Positions 8,818 through 17,915 of a stretch of DNA of 53,240 bases are shown here, piece after piece. This DNA is from Tepidisphaeraceae bacterium (lineage in GTDB: Bacteria > Planctomycetota > Phycisphaerae > Tepidisphaerales > Tepidisphaeraceae): positions 1 through 53,240 of the forward strand of contig JANWHF010000094.1 of assembly GCA_025450555.1 (NCBI GenBank). The letters run 5' to 3'. The notes beneath the pieces were generated by a model that was given only the letters and a program-made list of their open reading frames with translations, was not told the DNA's origin and searched no databases. The first letter of the stretch is position 1. Each line of letters begins with the position of its first letter. The position numbers and the translations under genes were made by a program.

Positions 8818-9843
8818 ATGTTGCTCGCTCAGGCCGATCCAGATCATTCCACGCTGTTGCTCCTCTTTGCCGCCATCGCGGCCCTTTATGTGGCCGGGCG
8901 GCTGGCGATCAATGCGCTCGCTGGTGGTGAAAGACAAAGCGCCGGCCGGCGAGCGATCGGGCAATGGATTCCCATCGCGGCGACGACTCTTGCCGCGGTG
9001 CTCATGAAGCATCCGGAAATGGTTGCTTCTCTAGTAATTGGCACTTCAATCGCCTGCCTGTCGATGGCGCTGGGCATGGCCATTTTGCTCGCTCCGATGA
9101 CCGATCAGACGCGGCGCCACAGTGTCTGGGCCTTCGTTTGCCCGGCGGCGATCGTGGTGATGATGGCTGGATTCAAAGGGGAACTGGTCTGGTGGCACGG
9201 AATCGTGTTTCTGCTACTCGGAGCATCCATCCTTGCCGTCTGGCATCAAAAACCCTCGACAAGCTCCATCACCGATGCGGGTGTTTCCAATAGCGCGTCT
9301 CGATCCCTGGATTCCACTGCAATCATCATTTTGCTCATTTCACTGGCTTTTGCCGGCGTTGGCGCGTGGCTGGCAGTGAGACAGACGCCAATCGCTGGAA
9401 TGAACAGCCGCTGGATGTCGACCGGCATGCTTGCGTCGCTGATTCTCAGCCCGCTGCTGGCGCTGCCCACGTTCGTGACGATTACACATGTCGCGCAGCG
9501 CGGAGATTCGAACGGTGCGATCAGCTCTTTGGTCGGCACGGTATTGCTCAATCTCTGCCTGTTGCTGCCTCTGGCGATTTTTATTCAGTTTGGTCTCACC
9601 GCATTTGGCGCGAGAGCGCAGGCCGATGGGAATGCGCTTGCTGCATTAGGAACGCTGGGGCAAGCCTTACCCTACCCGGCTGCCGTTTGGCGGCTCGACA
9701 CGATTATCCTGATTACACTCGGATTCCTGCTGATTCCGGTATCGATGGGGCGCTGGCTCATTGGCGCTTCGACCGCACTGTGCCTGTCGCTGGGATATAT
9801 GTTCTACCTCGTCATCAATTTTGTTCTGCTGATCCGCCATTGA
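8818..9843 (+). CDS. Polytopic membrane protein, degenerate CaCA (Na+/Ca2+ exchanger)-like
   Basis: A 341-residue protein of about ten hydrophobic helices. Two internal segments resemble the alpha-repeats of the cation/calcium exchanger family: residues 65-86 (HPEMVASLVIGTSIACLSMA) and about 215-251 (LPTFVTITHVAQRGDSNGAI then SSLVGTVLLNLCLLLP). The Pro-Glu pair is kept in the first repeat but is Pro-Thr in the second, and the GxSxx patterns are weak. The protein may therefore be a divergent exchanger or a relative with another role. Start at the ATG at 8818 places the first helix after a short polar tail. It is followed after 4 bases by the LOG gene and is probably co-transcribed. Confidence 0.6.
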   Translation: MLLAQADPDHSTLLLLFAAIAALYVAGRLAINALAGGERQSAGRRAIGQWIPIAATTLAAVLMKHPEMVASLVIGTSIACLSMALGMAILLAPMTDQTRRHSVWAFVCPAAIVVMMAGFKGELVWWHGIVFLLLGASILAVWHQKPSTSSITDAGVSNSASRSLDSTAIIILLISLAFAGVGAWLAVRQTPIAGMNSRWMSTGMLASLILSPLLALPTFVTITHVAQRGDSNGAISSLVGTVLLNLCLLLPLAIFIQFGLTAFGARAQADGNALAALGTLGQALPYPAAVWRLDTIILITLGFLLIPVSMGRWLIGASTALCLSLGYMFYLVINFVLLIRH

Positions 9844-9847
9844 AGTC

Positions 9848-10681
9848 ATGAAGACCAAAAAGGATGAAATGCTGGTGCGCGATCAGGCGGCCGAAAGCTG
9901 GCGGGTCTTTCGCATTATGTCGGAGTTCGTGGAAGGATTTGAAGTACTCGGTCGATTATCCAGGGCGGTTTCCATCTTCGGCAGCGCCCGCACGTCTCCC
10001 AATGATCCGATGTACAAAGCCGCGGAAACAACGGCGCGCCTGTTGGTCCGATCGAAATTCGCCGTCATCACGGGCGGGGGCCCTGGAATCATGGAAGCGG
10101 GGAACAAAGGCGCCTTCGAAGCCGGCGGCACTTCGATTGGACTCAATATTTCTCTTCCCCATGAACAGGAATCGAATCGCTATCAATCCGTCAGCCTGGA
10201 TTTTCACTATTTCTATGCGCGAAAAGTGATGTTCGTGAAATATGCGTCTGCCTTCATTTGCTTTCCTGGGGGCTATGGCACGCTCGATGAGCTTTTTGAA
10301 ACGCTTACGTTGGTTGAGACGCTGAAAATCGAGCCGTTTCCGATTCTGCTCTACAACTCCAGGTATTGGGGCGGCCTTCGGGATTGGATGAATGAGACGC
10401 TGGTTAAGTCGCATTGCATTGACCGGGAAGACCTAGACATTTTCCACCTTGTGGATACGCCGCAGGAAGCTGTAAAAGTGCTGACGCGAGGCGTTAAAAA
10501 ACATTGGTGGAAGCCGGCCGACAAGGTGCTCAAAGACGCCGTCGGAACCGCTGCCCATGCATCGCGCGCACCGATTGAAGGCGCGAGAGGAGCTGACACC
10601 GGCGAAGGCACGCGATATGGTCAGCGGCCCATCCGCACGTTCAAGGCCCATGCCAAGCCATCGCGCAAGCCGGAGCAGTAG
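9848..10681 (+). CDS. LOG-family (TIGR00730-type) nucleotide-processing protein
   Basis: A 277-residue Rossmann-fold protein. FITGGG-type motif appears as FAVITGGGPGIMEAGNKGA and the signature PGGxGTxxE as CFPGGYGTLDELFETLT. These are the two motifs of the lysine-decarboxylase-like/LOG family, whose studied members remove ribose 5-phosphate from nucleoside monophosphates (cytokinin riboside phosphate phosphoribohydrolase). The N-terminal 35 residues and the basic C-terminal tail (about 225-277) are extensions beyond the core. The in vivo substrate in bacteria is generally unclear. It starts 4 bases after the CaCA-like gene. Confidence 0.88.
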   Translation: MKTKKDEMLVRDQAAESWRVFRIMSEFVEGFEVLGRLSRAVSIFGSARTSPNDPMYKAAETTARLLVRSKFAVITGGGPGIMEAGNKGAFEAGGTSIGLNISLPHEQESNRYQSVSLDFHYFYARKVMFVKYASAFICFPGGYGTLDELFETLTLVETLKIEPFPILLYNSRYWGGLRDWMNETLVKSHCIDREDLDIFHLVDTPQEAVKVLTRGVKKHWWKPADKVLKDAVGTAAHASRAPIEGARGADTGEGTRYGQRPIRTFKAHAKPSRKPEQ

Positions 10682-10851
10682 TGCCGCTGGCGGTGGAAAT
10701 CTGGCGATGGAAAACCGGCTGTGCGGCCTTTGCCAGATGCATCGGCGCGCCACCTTCGTTTGAACCTGTCTAGACGCAATTTTTATTGCCCCATATTCAT
10801 TGCGGGTCGGTATGATCCCGCCCCAATGGCTTTAATCAGGGGACAAAGTAA

Positions 10852-12939
10852 ATGAGTCCATTCAATTCAGGCGGGAATTCACGACGAAGACTGCTTGGTG
10901 CCGCGACCAGTGCCATGGAGATTCTTGAGTCCCGGCGGCTTCTCAGCGGCACTGTAGTTTCATCGCCTTTCCATGGCGTTCCTTTTACGCCTGGCCAGCT
11001 CATTCAGGCTGAAGATTTTGACTTGGGGGGCGAAGGTGTCGCTTATCACGACACGACGCCCGGCAACGCCGGCGGCAGCTATCGTCCGAGCGAGTCTGTC
11101 GATATCGAAGCTGGGGGAACCGGTTTGGTCGTCGGATCGACCATAAAGGGCGAATGGCTCAACTACACAGTATCAATCCCGTCGTCCAGCACTTACACCG
11201 TCGAAGCGCGCATTGCGATCCAATCAGCCGGCGCGGGCATCCATTTTTCGTTTGATGGATCAATCAGTTCACCGACGGTTGTCCTCCCGAACACCAAAGC
11301 CTGGGACCAATGGCAGACGATCACCAGCGCTCCAATGAATTTGTCAGCCGGCATCCACGTGCTGCATGTGTCGCTGGACAACAATGCCAACACGCTCAAG
11401 AGCACGGGCAATTACGATTGGTTTGAAGTCTCACCAACCGATGGCCCCTCCAGCTTTAACTGGACCCAGGGCGTCCAATCGCCCGCGCGTCGATTTGAAG
11501 GATATGGCCGAGTCGTCAACGGAAAGCTCTATGCCTTCGGCGGCTACACGTCGATTACGCCCTTTGGCGTTGGGAACACCGTTGACGGGTTCAATCCAAC
11601 CACAAACAAGTGGACCCACCTGGGCACCATGCCCGCAGCAGAAACGCACAGCGGCGTCGCCGTCGATGACTCGACGGGAGATATCTATTTCGTCGGCGGG
11701 CTGCGCGGAAATTACCCCGGCGTTGCTACAAGCGATGTCTATCGTTATGAGACCACCACAAATAGGTGGACGCAGCTTCCTTCGCTGCCTTTCGCCATGG
11801 CCGCGGGCAATGCGCAGATCGTTAATGGCGTGCTGCATTACTTCGGCGGAATTGAATCCAGCAGCCGGGATATCGATTACAGCAATCATTACGAGATTTC
11901 GCTCAGCGATCTGAATTCCGGCACCGGCCAATGGACGACTGCCGCTCCGATGCCCACGCCGCGCGATCATTTCACCAGTGCTGTCGTGAATGGAAAGATT
12001 TATCTCATGGGTGGCGAGATCGGTCATGATGCGCTGCACGAGCAGCAGTCGGAAACCGACGTATACGATCCAACGACCGATTCCTGGACCCGGCTGGCGG
12101 ACATGCCCGTCCCCAAATCTCACGACGAGTCGGGCACGTTTATTGTGAATGGCAAAATCGTCCTGGCCGGCGGGCAGGTGGATGATTTCCAATCCACCAA
12201 CAACATCTCAGAATATGACCCGGCGACAAACCAGTGGTATATCCTGGCACCACTGCCGAATACGCTTGCGGGCACGATTGCACAAAAGATCGGCAGCAAG
12301 TTTTACGTGATCAGCGGATATGACGGTCGGAGCGGCATCGCGACAATGCAAACCTTTGTTGGCAACTGGGCCGGCACGACCACTCCGCCCCCATCCAATC
12401 CGCCGCCGCCACCTCCTGTTATCAAGCCACCGCCTCCCCCGGTTCCAATCAGTACATCGCCTTCGCCATTTAAGTCGCCGTTTACAGTCGGCCAGACAAT
12501 TCAGGCCGAAGATTTTGATAACGGTGGCGAGGGCGTCGCTTATCACGATAACGATTCGGTCAACCACGGCGGATCTTCGTATCGTGCAGGCACGGGCGTT
12601 GACATTGAGCACGGCGGCACTGGACTTGATGTCGGATACATCGGCGCCGGTGAATGGCTCACTTATACGCTGGACATCGCACAAGCAGGCAACTACCGCA
12701 TTCAATCCTCGGTCTCCAACACTATGGCCGGCGGGGCATTTCATGTCGAATTCGCCGGGGTCAACAAAACCGGTTCGATTGCGGTTCCTAAAACTGCCGG
12801 CTGGAACTCCTACCAGACCGTTACGTCACAATCTTTCTCATTAACTGCCGGAACGATCGTCATGCGCGTCTATATGGATAAAGCCGCCGCGAATATGGCG
12901 GTGGGGAATTTCGATTGGCTTAAGCTCATTTCTGCATAA
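10852..12939 (+). CDS. Large surface protein: LEPR-XLL-like motif, CBM6-like, kelch repeats, CBM6-like
   Basis: A 695-residue predicted exported protein. The N-terminus has RRRLLGAATSAMEILESRRL, ending in LESRRLLSG, which resembles the planctomycete LEPR-XLL sorting/anchoring motif. Residues about 50-193 are a CBM6-like beta-sandwich (QAEDFDLGGEGVAYHD, GEWLNYTVSIP, YDWFEV). About 204-500 hold kelch blades (NGKLYAFGGYT, TNKWTHLGTMP, GDIYFVGGLRG, NGKIYLMGGEIG, NGKIVLAGGQVD). A proline linker follows (about 508-530), then a second CBM6-like module from about 549 (QAEDFDNGGEGVAYHD) to the end. It probably binds carbohydrate at the cell surface. No PEP-CTERM or dockerin tail is present. An AGGGGA lies upstream of the ATG. 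Confidence 0.87.
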   Translation: MSPFNSGGNSRRRLLGAATSAMEILESRRLLSGTVVSSPFHGVPFTPGQLIQAEDFDLGGEGVAYHDTTPGNAGGSYRPSESVDIEAGGTGLVVGSTIKGEWLNYTVSIPSSSTYTVEARIAIQSAGAGIHFSFDGSISSPTVVLPNTKAWDQWQTITSAPMNLSAGIHVLHVSLDNNANTLKSTGNYDWFEVSPTDGPSSFNWTQGVQSPARRFEGYGRVVNGKLYAFGGYTSITPFGVGNTVDGFNPTTNKWTHLGTMPAAETHSGVAVDDSTGDIYFVGGLRGNYPGVATSDVYRYETTTNRWTQLPSLPFAMAAGNAQIVNGVLHYFGGIESSSRDIDYSNHYEISLSDLNSGTGQWTTAAPMPTPRDHFTSAVVNGKIYLMGGEIGHDALHEQQSETDVYDPTTDSWTRLADMPVPKSHDESGTFIVNGKIVLAGGQVDDFQSTNNISEYDPATNQWYILAPLPNTLAGTIAQKIGSKFYVISGYDGRSGIATMQTFVGNWAGTTTPPPSNPPPPPPVIKPPPPPVPISTSPSPFKSPFTVGQTIQAEDFDNGGEGVAYHDNDSVNHGGSSYRAGTGVDIEHGGTGLDVGYIGAGEWLTYTLDIAQAGNYRIQSSVSNTMAGGAFHVEFAGVNKTGSIAVPKTAGWNSYQTVTSQSFSLTAGTIVMRVYMDKAAANMAVGNFDWLKLISA

Positions 12940-13073
12940 TTGAAGCGGATTGTCTCTTATCTAGGATGATAAAAAGCGCCTGCGCAATGCTGGTGCAGCG
13001 GTCGTGGTGCAACCTTTTTGAATTCAAATACCTCCTGGACAAGTAACCTCTGATCGGAGCCGATGAGGGGGAC

Positions 13074-14618
13074 ATGCCAGGTTGTTTGATCGACCCGCAG
13101 AGAAGGAGCGCGCCCAGAGGATTCTGGCCGCTCGTCTGCATGCTGGCCGCGATGGCGGCGGTGAAGCCGCTGCTGTTCGACACGCTCGATCCCGATCTCT
13201 TCTGGCATATTCTCGTTGGCCAGCAACTAGCCCATGACGGGGTGGGGCCGCTGGTTGATGGCATTTCCTATGCCTCGATGCGCGATGCGTGGACCCCTTA
13301 CTCCTGGCTTGCCGAGATGGGGATGAATCTGCTGTGGCGAGCGGGGGGATTTCGAGCCGTTCTGGCGGCCCATGGAGCCCTCGCGGCCGGGGTTATACTT
13401 TTCACTGCTCTGGCGGCGATGCAGTGTACTCGCGCTTCACACTCAGGTCGATATGCTTCGGCTCTGATTGCCACCGGCGCTGCGATGATGCTTATTCTGC
13501 CTTGGTACGGCTTTCGACCCGCGGCAATGGCGATTTGTCTCCTGGCGGCTGTGCTGTATCTCCTGTATCGAGATCGCCAACTCGGGGAACGCTGGAAGGG
13601 CGTCTGGCTTGTTCCGCCACTGACGGCGCTAATCGTGAACCTCCATCTCTATGCACTGATGGCGCCGATTTGGGTTGGCGCTCTGATGGGAGGAGCGATC
13701 GTCGAGCGATTCGTGGCAGGCGATGAAGACGCGAAAAACGAATCGAGCCGGCGCGCCCGCCGATACCTGATCCTGCTTTTGTTGACGTTCCTGGGCTGCT
13801 GCTGCACTCCGATGCTTCGCGGATTTGTGCGGACGGCACTGTATTACCAGTTCGCCGATCCGATGGTGGCCAGTGCGCTGATTGTGGAAATGCAGCCGTT
13901 CTACGAAGGCAGCTTTGGAAAAATTGTTGTCCTTCTGCTGATTGTCGTGGCGCTGGTTTTAGCACAATTCCGGCGCCAAATTCGTGCGGGAGATTGGCTG
14001 GTGCTGGCGGCAGGAACAGCGCTGCTGGTTCAGCATGGTCGCTTTACACCGCTCTTTGGGTTGTGTCTCGTTCCGGCACTCGTATCAGCGGTGTCATCAG
14101 TTTCCGACCAGCGGCTCGATCTGCGCTTCCTGGCCACAGCGGGACGTCTGGGTGTCGCGTCGGCAGTCGTTGCTTTGCTTTTTGCATTTCCGCGAACAAG
14201 CGTGGGCCTCGACCAATGGGTCAACCGGCGTGGCCGCGCGACCGCCGGCTATCCGTGCAGCGCGGCTAATTACGCGGCGCGCAACATTACTCCCCGCACT
14301 GGCAAGATGATCAATGAGTTCACGTGGGGCGGCTATCTTGCATGGAGGCTGCACGATCATTTTCAAGTGCTGGTGGATGGCCGAACGCAGGTTTATTCAG
14401 GTCAGTTCTGGAACGCGACTTATCTGGGCGATGAGCATCGTCGCGAAAACTTTCTCGCAACGATTGACGCTGACATGGCAGTTCTGCCGGCGGAGAAAAG
14501 TCTCTTTCGAGCTTCGCTGGAACGGCTGCATTGGCGGCCGGTTTACTGCGACAGCAGGGCGGTGATCCTTCTACCGCCGGCCGTACGCAACGATACCGCC
14601 AGCTCTGGCACGAATTAG
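13074..14618 (+). CDS. Polytopic membrane protein, GT-C-like family, unknown substrate
   Basis: A 514-residue protein with about ten membrane helices between residues 15 and 370 and a soluble C-terminal part. Near residue 40 it has DTLDPDLFWHILVGQQLAHD, a loop motif seen in large bacterial membrane proteins related to GT-C glycosyltransferases, where an acidic first loop follows helix 1. The C-terminal region carries NEFTWGGYLAWRLHDHFQVL and VDGRTQVYSGQFWNATYLGD. GAGGGGG five bases before the ATG is a strong ribosome site. It sits just upstream of a second GT-C gene and beside the polysaccharide genes, which fits a role in surface glycan synthesis, but this is inference. Confidence 0.7.
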   Translation: MPGCLIDPQRRSAPRGFWPLVCMLAAMAAVKPLLFDTLDPDLFWHILVGQQLAHDGVGPLVDGISYASMRDAWTPYSWLAEMGMNLLWRAGGFRAVLAAHGALAAGVILFTALAAMQCTRASHSGRYASALIATGAAMMLILPWYGFRPAAMAICLLAAVLYLLYRDRQLGERWKGVWLVPPLTALIVNLHLYALMAPIWVGALMGGAIVERFVAGDEDAKNESSRRARRYLILLLLTFLGCCCTPMLRGFVRTALYYQFADPMVASALIVEMQPFYEGSFGKIVVLLLIVVALVLAQFRRQIRAGDWLVLAAGTALLVQHGRFTPLFGLCLVPALVSAVSSVSDQRLDLRFLATAGRLGVASAVVALLFAFPRTSVGLDQWVNRRGRATAGYPCSAANYAARNITPRTGKMINEFTWGGYLAWRLHDHFQVLVDGRTQVYSGQFWNATYLGDEHRRENFLATIDADMAVLPAEKSLFRASLERLHWRPVYCDSRAVILLPPAVRNDTASSGTN

Positions 14619-14689
14619 CCAGTAACTCTCATTTTTGCTCCATTGGGCGGCCGGGGTTATACTCCGTCTTTCGCCTTTCAGGCCAGCTC

Positions 14690-16393
14690 ATGGATGTTTG
14701 TGACCCTGCTCACGCAAAGTCGACTCTTATCACGTCTCTCCCAGCCCAGGCAGGTGTCAGCGACTTCCCGCAGAAGCTATTGAACCTGATTGATGCGCGG
14801 CGGAGATGGTTTTTCGCCGCCATGCTGCTGTTATACGCCCTGGGCTTTAATGGCCAGTGGCGCATCGAGCGCGACAGCGCGCTGTATCTAACGATTGGGC
14901 GCAACATCTTTCACGGCCATGGCTACAGCTATCAGGGGCGTCACGAGAGCATGGCTTATCCCGGCCTGCCGTTCTTATTTGCAGGAACATCCAGGCTCTT
15001 TCGCACGGACGATGTCCTGCCCGATCTGGTGATCATGTTTCTGATTGGGTTTGCCTGCCTGGCTCTCACCTATCGCCTCTTTCTGTTGAGCGCCGGGAGG
15101 CCTACCGCAGTCCTCATGACCGTTGGGCTGGCTGCAAGCCGATTGTTTTACCGGTATTGCTTCGAACTGCTGACCGATCTTCCTTTCCTGTTAGGCGTTC
15201 TGGCATTTCTGGTGGGGTATGAGGCGGTGCTGATTGCGCCGTTTCGGTCGCGACAGAACGCAGAGAAGGAGCTACGCCGACCCGCATGGTTCGACTGGCC
15301 GCTGCTGATTGCAGGACTGATGATCTCAGTCGTGATGCGCCCGGCGATGTGGATCCTGGTCTTTGCAGTGATGGTAGCCACTGCATGGAACATCATCCGC
15401 CATGTTGGCCGCAACTGCGCTGTATGGCGACATCTTCTGCTTGTCTCATTGATCATTGCAGCCGGGGCAGTTTTCTTCTTTTCCGATCCCCGCCGCGGCA
15501 CTACAGGGGTCGTTAGCCAATACGAATACTATCTGCTCGAGAAATTCAGTCATCCGGGGCAGACGTTTCACGATTTGTTCATCGTCAACCTACCGGAATT
15601 ATGCGAATCGGCATTGGCAAAGGCGCTGTTCGGCTGTCCAATCATGCCGGGGTTTAACACGCTGGCGGCAATTCTCGTCGTCGCTTTAAGTTGCTGGCTT
15701 TTGTGGTATCGCACGCTTTGGGGTCTATTTTCGCTGGCGACGATCGGCACGCTTCTGATCTTCAAACCGCTCGACCGGTATATGCTTCCGGTGATTCCAC
15801 TGCTGATTTTTGCATGGTGGAATTTTTTGCTTTGGCTGCACAAACGATTGCCCGTTAAATGGGCCGACCTGGCCCTGCTGGCATTTCTGATTGCCGGCGT
15901 TAGCACCAATCTTGCGCGGCTCGGCCAGATGGTCGTCGAACAGCGACGGGTGCCGTTTCTGCTTCACTATCATGATGGCCGTTATGTGTCCCTTTATCAG
16001 CTTTGCGACATGGTGCGAAAATACACAAAACGCCGCGACCAGATTCTGGTCGGGCCGAAAGTTGCCAGAATCTTAACTTATGTCGGCCACAGGACAGCCC
16101 TGAGGGCCGGCAATGACGCGGCGGCCGATCCAGGCGTTCCGATTTATGCATTGATTGGCCCATCATGGGATGAAGATGGCAAGGGCAAGGTGAGCCTCCA
16201 TGAGGACACCATGGTGCCCACATGGGTAGCCGAGCATGGCTGCACGCTCGGCCCGCGGATAGGACCGGCCCTTCAGAACTCGCCGGAGCGATGTGCCTGG
16301 ACATTGCACCGCGTCATCATTGGATCGGCCAGCAAAATTACGCCACCGGCGCGGCCATCACGCCAAACGATTCAGGATGATGCGGATGATTGA
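14690..16393 (+). CDS. GT-C type (ArnT/GT39-like) membrane glycosyltransferase
   Basis: A 567-residue polytopic protein. After the first helix (FFAAMLLLYALGFN) comes RIERDSALYLTIGRNIFHGH, the acidic first periplasmic loop of lipid-linked-sugar dependent glycosyltransferases, and after later helices ELLTDLPFLLGVLAF, a TDxP-type motif common in the ArnT family. It would transfer a sugar from a polyprenyl donor on the periplasmic side. I placed the start at the ATG at 14690; the longer frame from 14531 overlaps the previous gene and reads poorly. Its stop is 2 bases from the stop of the convergent sugar transferase gene, leaving no room for a terminator. Confidence 0.78.
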   Translation: MDVCDPAHAKSTLITSLPAQAGVSDFPQKLLNLIDARRRWFFAAMLLLYALGFNGQWRIERDSALYLTIGRNIFHGHGYSYQGRHESMAYPGLPFLFAGTSRLFRTDDVLPDLVIMFLIGFACLALTYRLFLLSAGRPTAVLMTVGLAASRLFYRYCFELLTDLPFLLGVLAFLVGYEAVLIAPFRSRQNAEKELRRPAWFDWPLLIAGLMISVVMRPAMWILVFAVMVATAWNIIRHVGRNCAVWRHLLLVSLIIAAGAVFFFSDPRRGTTGVVSQYEYYLLEKFSHPGQTFHDLFIVNLPELCESALAKALFGCPIMPGFNTLAAILVVALSCWLLWYRTLWGLFSLATIGTLLIFKPLDRYMLPVIPLLIFAWWNFLLWLHKRLPVKWADLALLAFLIAGVSTNLARLGQMVVEQRRVPFLLHYHDGRYVSLYQLCDMVRKYTKRRDQILVGPKVARILTYVGHRTALRAGNDAAADPGVPIYALIGPSWDEDGKGKVSLHEDTMVPTWVAEHGCTLGPRIGPALQNSPERCAWTLHRVIIGSASKITPPARPSRQTIQDDADD

Positions 16394-16395
16394 AA

Positions 16396-17892
16396 TCAGG
16401 ACCGGCTGATCTTGCCGAAGATCTCGGCAAAAGTCTGGAAGATGATCTGCATATCCAGCAGGAAGGATCGATGCTCCACGTACTCGATGTCGTACTTGAT
16501 CCATTCCTGAAAATCGTTGCCGGCACGGCGGGTGCGCTTCACCTGCCACAGGCCAGTGATGCCTGGACGTACGCTCAGACGTGCTTCGCGCCAAGGCGGG
16601 CAATACTGATTTTCGTGATGCGGACTTGGGCGCGGGCCGACGACCGACATATCGCCGATGAGCACGTTGATGAACTGAGGTAGCTCATCGAGGTTGTAAC
16701 GGCGAAGGACGCGGCCGACGCGCGTGAGCCGGGGATCATTTTCAATGAAGAACTGCGGGCCGTCGGCTTGATTCTGCTTGCGCAGCAGGTCCTTGAGCTT
16801 TTCAGCATCTTTCCGCATCGAGCGGAACTTAATACAGGGGAATTCTCGGCCGCCAAGCGTTTCACGCCGATGGAAGAAGAAAAAAGGGCCGCCATCTTCC
16901 AGCCAGATCGCCAGCATGATGAACGGATAGAGCCAAAACGTGCATGCGAGCGCCACAATGCTGAAGACGATGTCAAAGAAGCGCTTTGCCGCACGGCCGA
17001 TGATGCCGTCGCGTGCGGCACGATCGGGCTGCGGCGGCGGCGGGGTTGTCGGCTCAATCGTCAGCCACTCGATCGCCTCAATCGGCGGCCGAGCCGATGG
17101 GTCGTCCCAAATCACTGCCGGACCAATCACCGTGGACTTGGCTTCGACAGTACGGCCGGCTCCGACCCAGATAGCGCCGATGAACTTGGCACCAGACTCG
17201 ATTTTTGATTTCGGGTCCTGCCATACCGCTTCTCCGAATCGTTTGGCGCGAAGTACAGTAGAGTCGGGCCGCTTCCAGATCTGCACGAGATCTTGAACGA
17301 AATGCGAGACTTCACGTGCGCGGTTGCGATCATAGATCGCGCCTTCGGTCGATCGAGTTGCGCGATCGTGCTTTCGAATGAAACGGCGAAGTCGTCGCCA
17401 ACCGCTGAGCGGATCCGGCGCCGATTGCCAGAGTTTGGCGATTTCCCGATCCGGTGTGACTGCGACGCGCGTCAGCCGGCTCGAAGCATCGTAGAGGCGC
17501 TGGAATTTGACGAAACGATCGGCTGCATCGAGCACCGCGTTTTCGCGATAGCCTCGGTCACGGGCGTCGTGCAACCGTACGAAAAGCACTTGGGGCTTGA
17601 TCCAATTCAAAGCCTCCATCAACGGCCCAAGCTGAAACAGCGCGAAAGTGCCGGGATCGGTCAGGAGGTATAGCTCGGCATGTCCGACGATTTCGGAGGG
17701 CTCACCTTGTGCGACCACTTGAACGCCATGCGCCGCCCAGTAGCGATTGTGAAGTTGCTGCGGATCGAGACCCCATACGGTCCGCGCTGGAGCCACGTTC
17801 GACTCGGCGCTTTCAGTCGCGCCCGCGGAGGCAGGGCGATGCGCCCGATCATGGAGATCCGGAGCCGTGAGAATGGCGTCAGCAGTTGTCAT
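16396..17892 (-). CDS. Bacterial sugar transferase (polyprenyl-phosphate glycosyl-1-phosphate transferase)
   Basis: A 498-residue protein. The C-terminal 210 residues are the classic initiating sugar transferase: KRFFDIVFSIVALACTF opens the membrane hairpin, followed by FPCIKFRSMRKDAE, DELPQFINVLIGDMSVVGPR and ARLSVRPGITGLWQVKRTRR. This enzyme moves a sugar phosphate onto undecaprenyl phosphate to start a repeat unit. Unlike WcaJ-type enzymes the N-terminal 285 residues hold no bundle of membrane helices; instead they are polar, with a hexapeptide-like stretch (GAKFIGAIWVGAGRTVEAKS). GCGGAG lies upstream of the ATG at 17892. It is 23 bases after the Wzz/kinase gene and ends the first polysaccharide block. 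Confidence 0.9.
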   Translation of the reverse strand: MTTADAILTAPDLHDRAHRPASAGATESAESNVAPARTVWGLDPQQLHNRYWAAHGVQVVAQGEPSEIVGHAELYLLTDPGTFALFQLGPLMEALNWIKPQVLFVRLHDARDRGYRENAVLDAADRFVKFQRLYDASSRLTRVAVTPDREIAKLWQSAPDPLSGWRRLRRFIRKHDRATRSTEGAIYDRNRAREVSHFVQDLVQIWKRPDSTVLRAKRFGEAVWQDPKSKIESGAKFIGAIWVGAGRTVEAKSTVIGPAVIWDDPSARPPIEAIEWLTIEPTTPPPPQPDRAARDGIIGRAAKRFFDIVFSIVALACTFWLYPFIMLAIWLEDGGPFFFFHRRETLGGREFPCIKFRSMRKDAEKLKDLLRKQNQADGPQFFIENDPRLTRVGRVLRRYNLDELPQFINVLIGDMSVVGPRPSPHHENQYCPPWREARLSVRPGITGLWQVKRTRRAGNDFQEWIKYDIEYVEHRSFLLDMQIIFQTFAEIFGKISRS

Positions 17893-17915
17893 TTTCTCCG
17901 CAAGAAAACGAAGTT

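Noticed and set aside
10700..10763. Short frame with a CxxC after the LOG gene
   Set aside because: Only about 18 codons from its ATG and no support beyond one CxxC pair.
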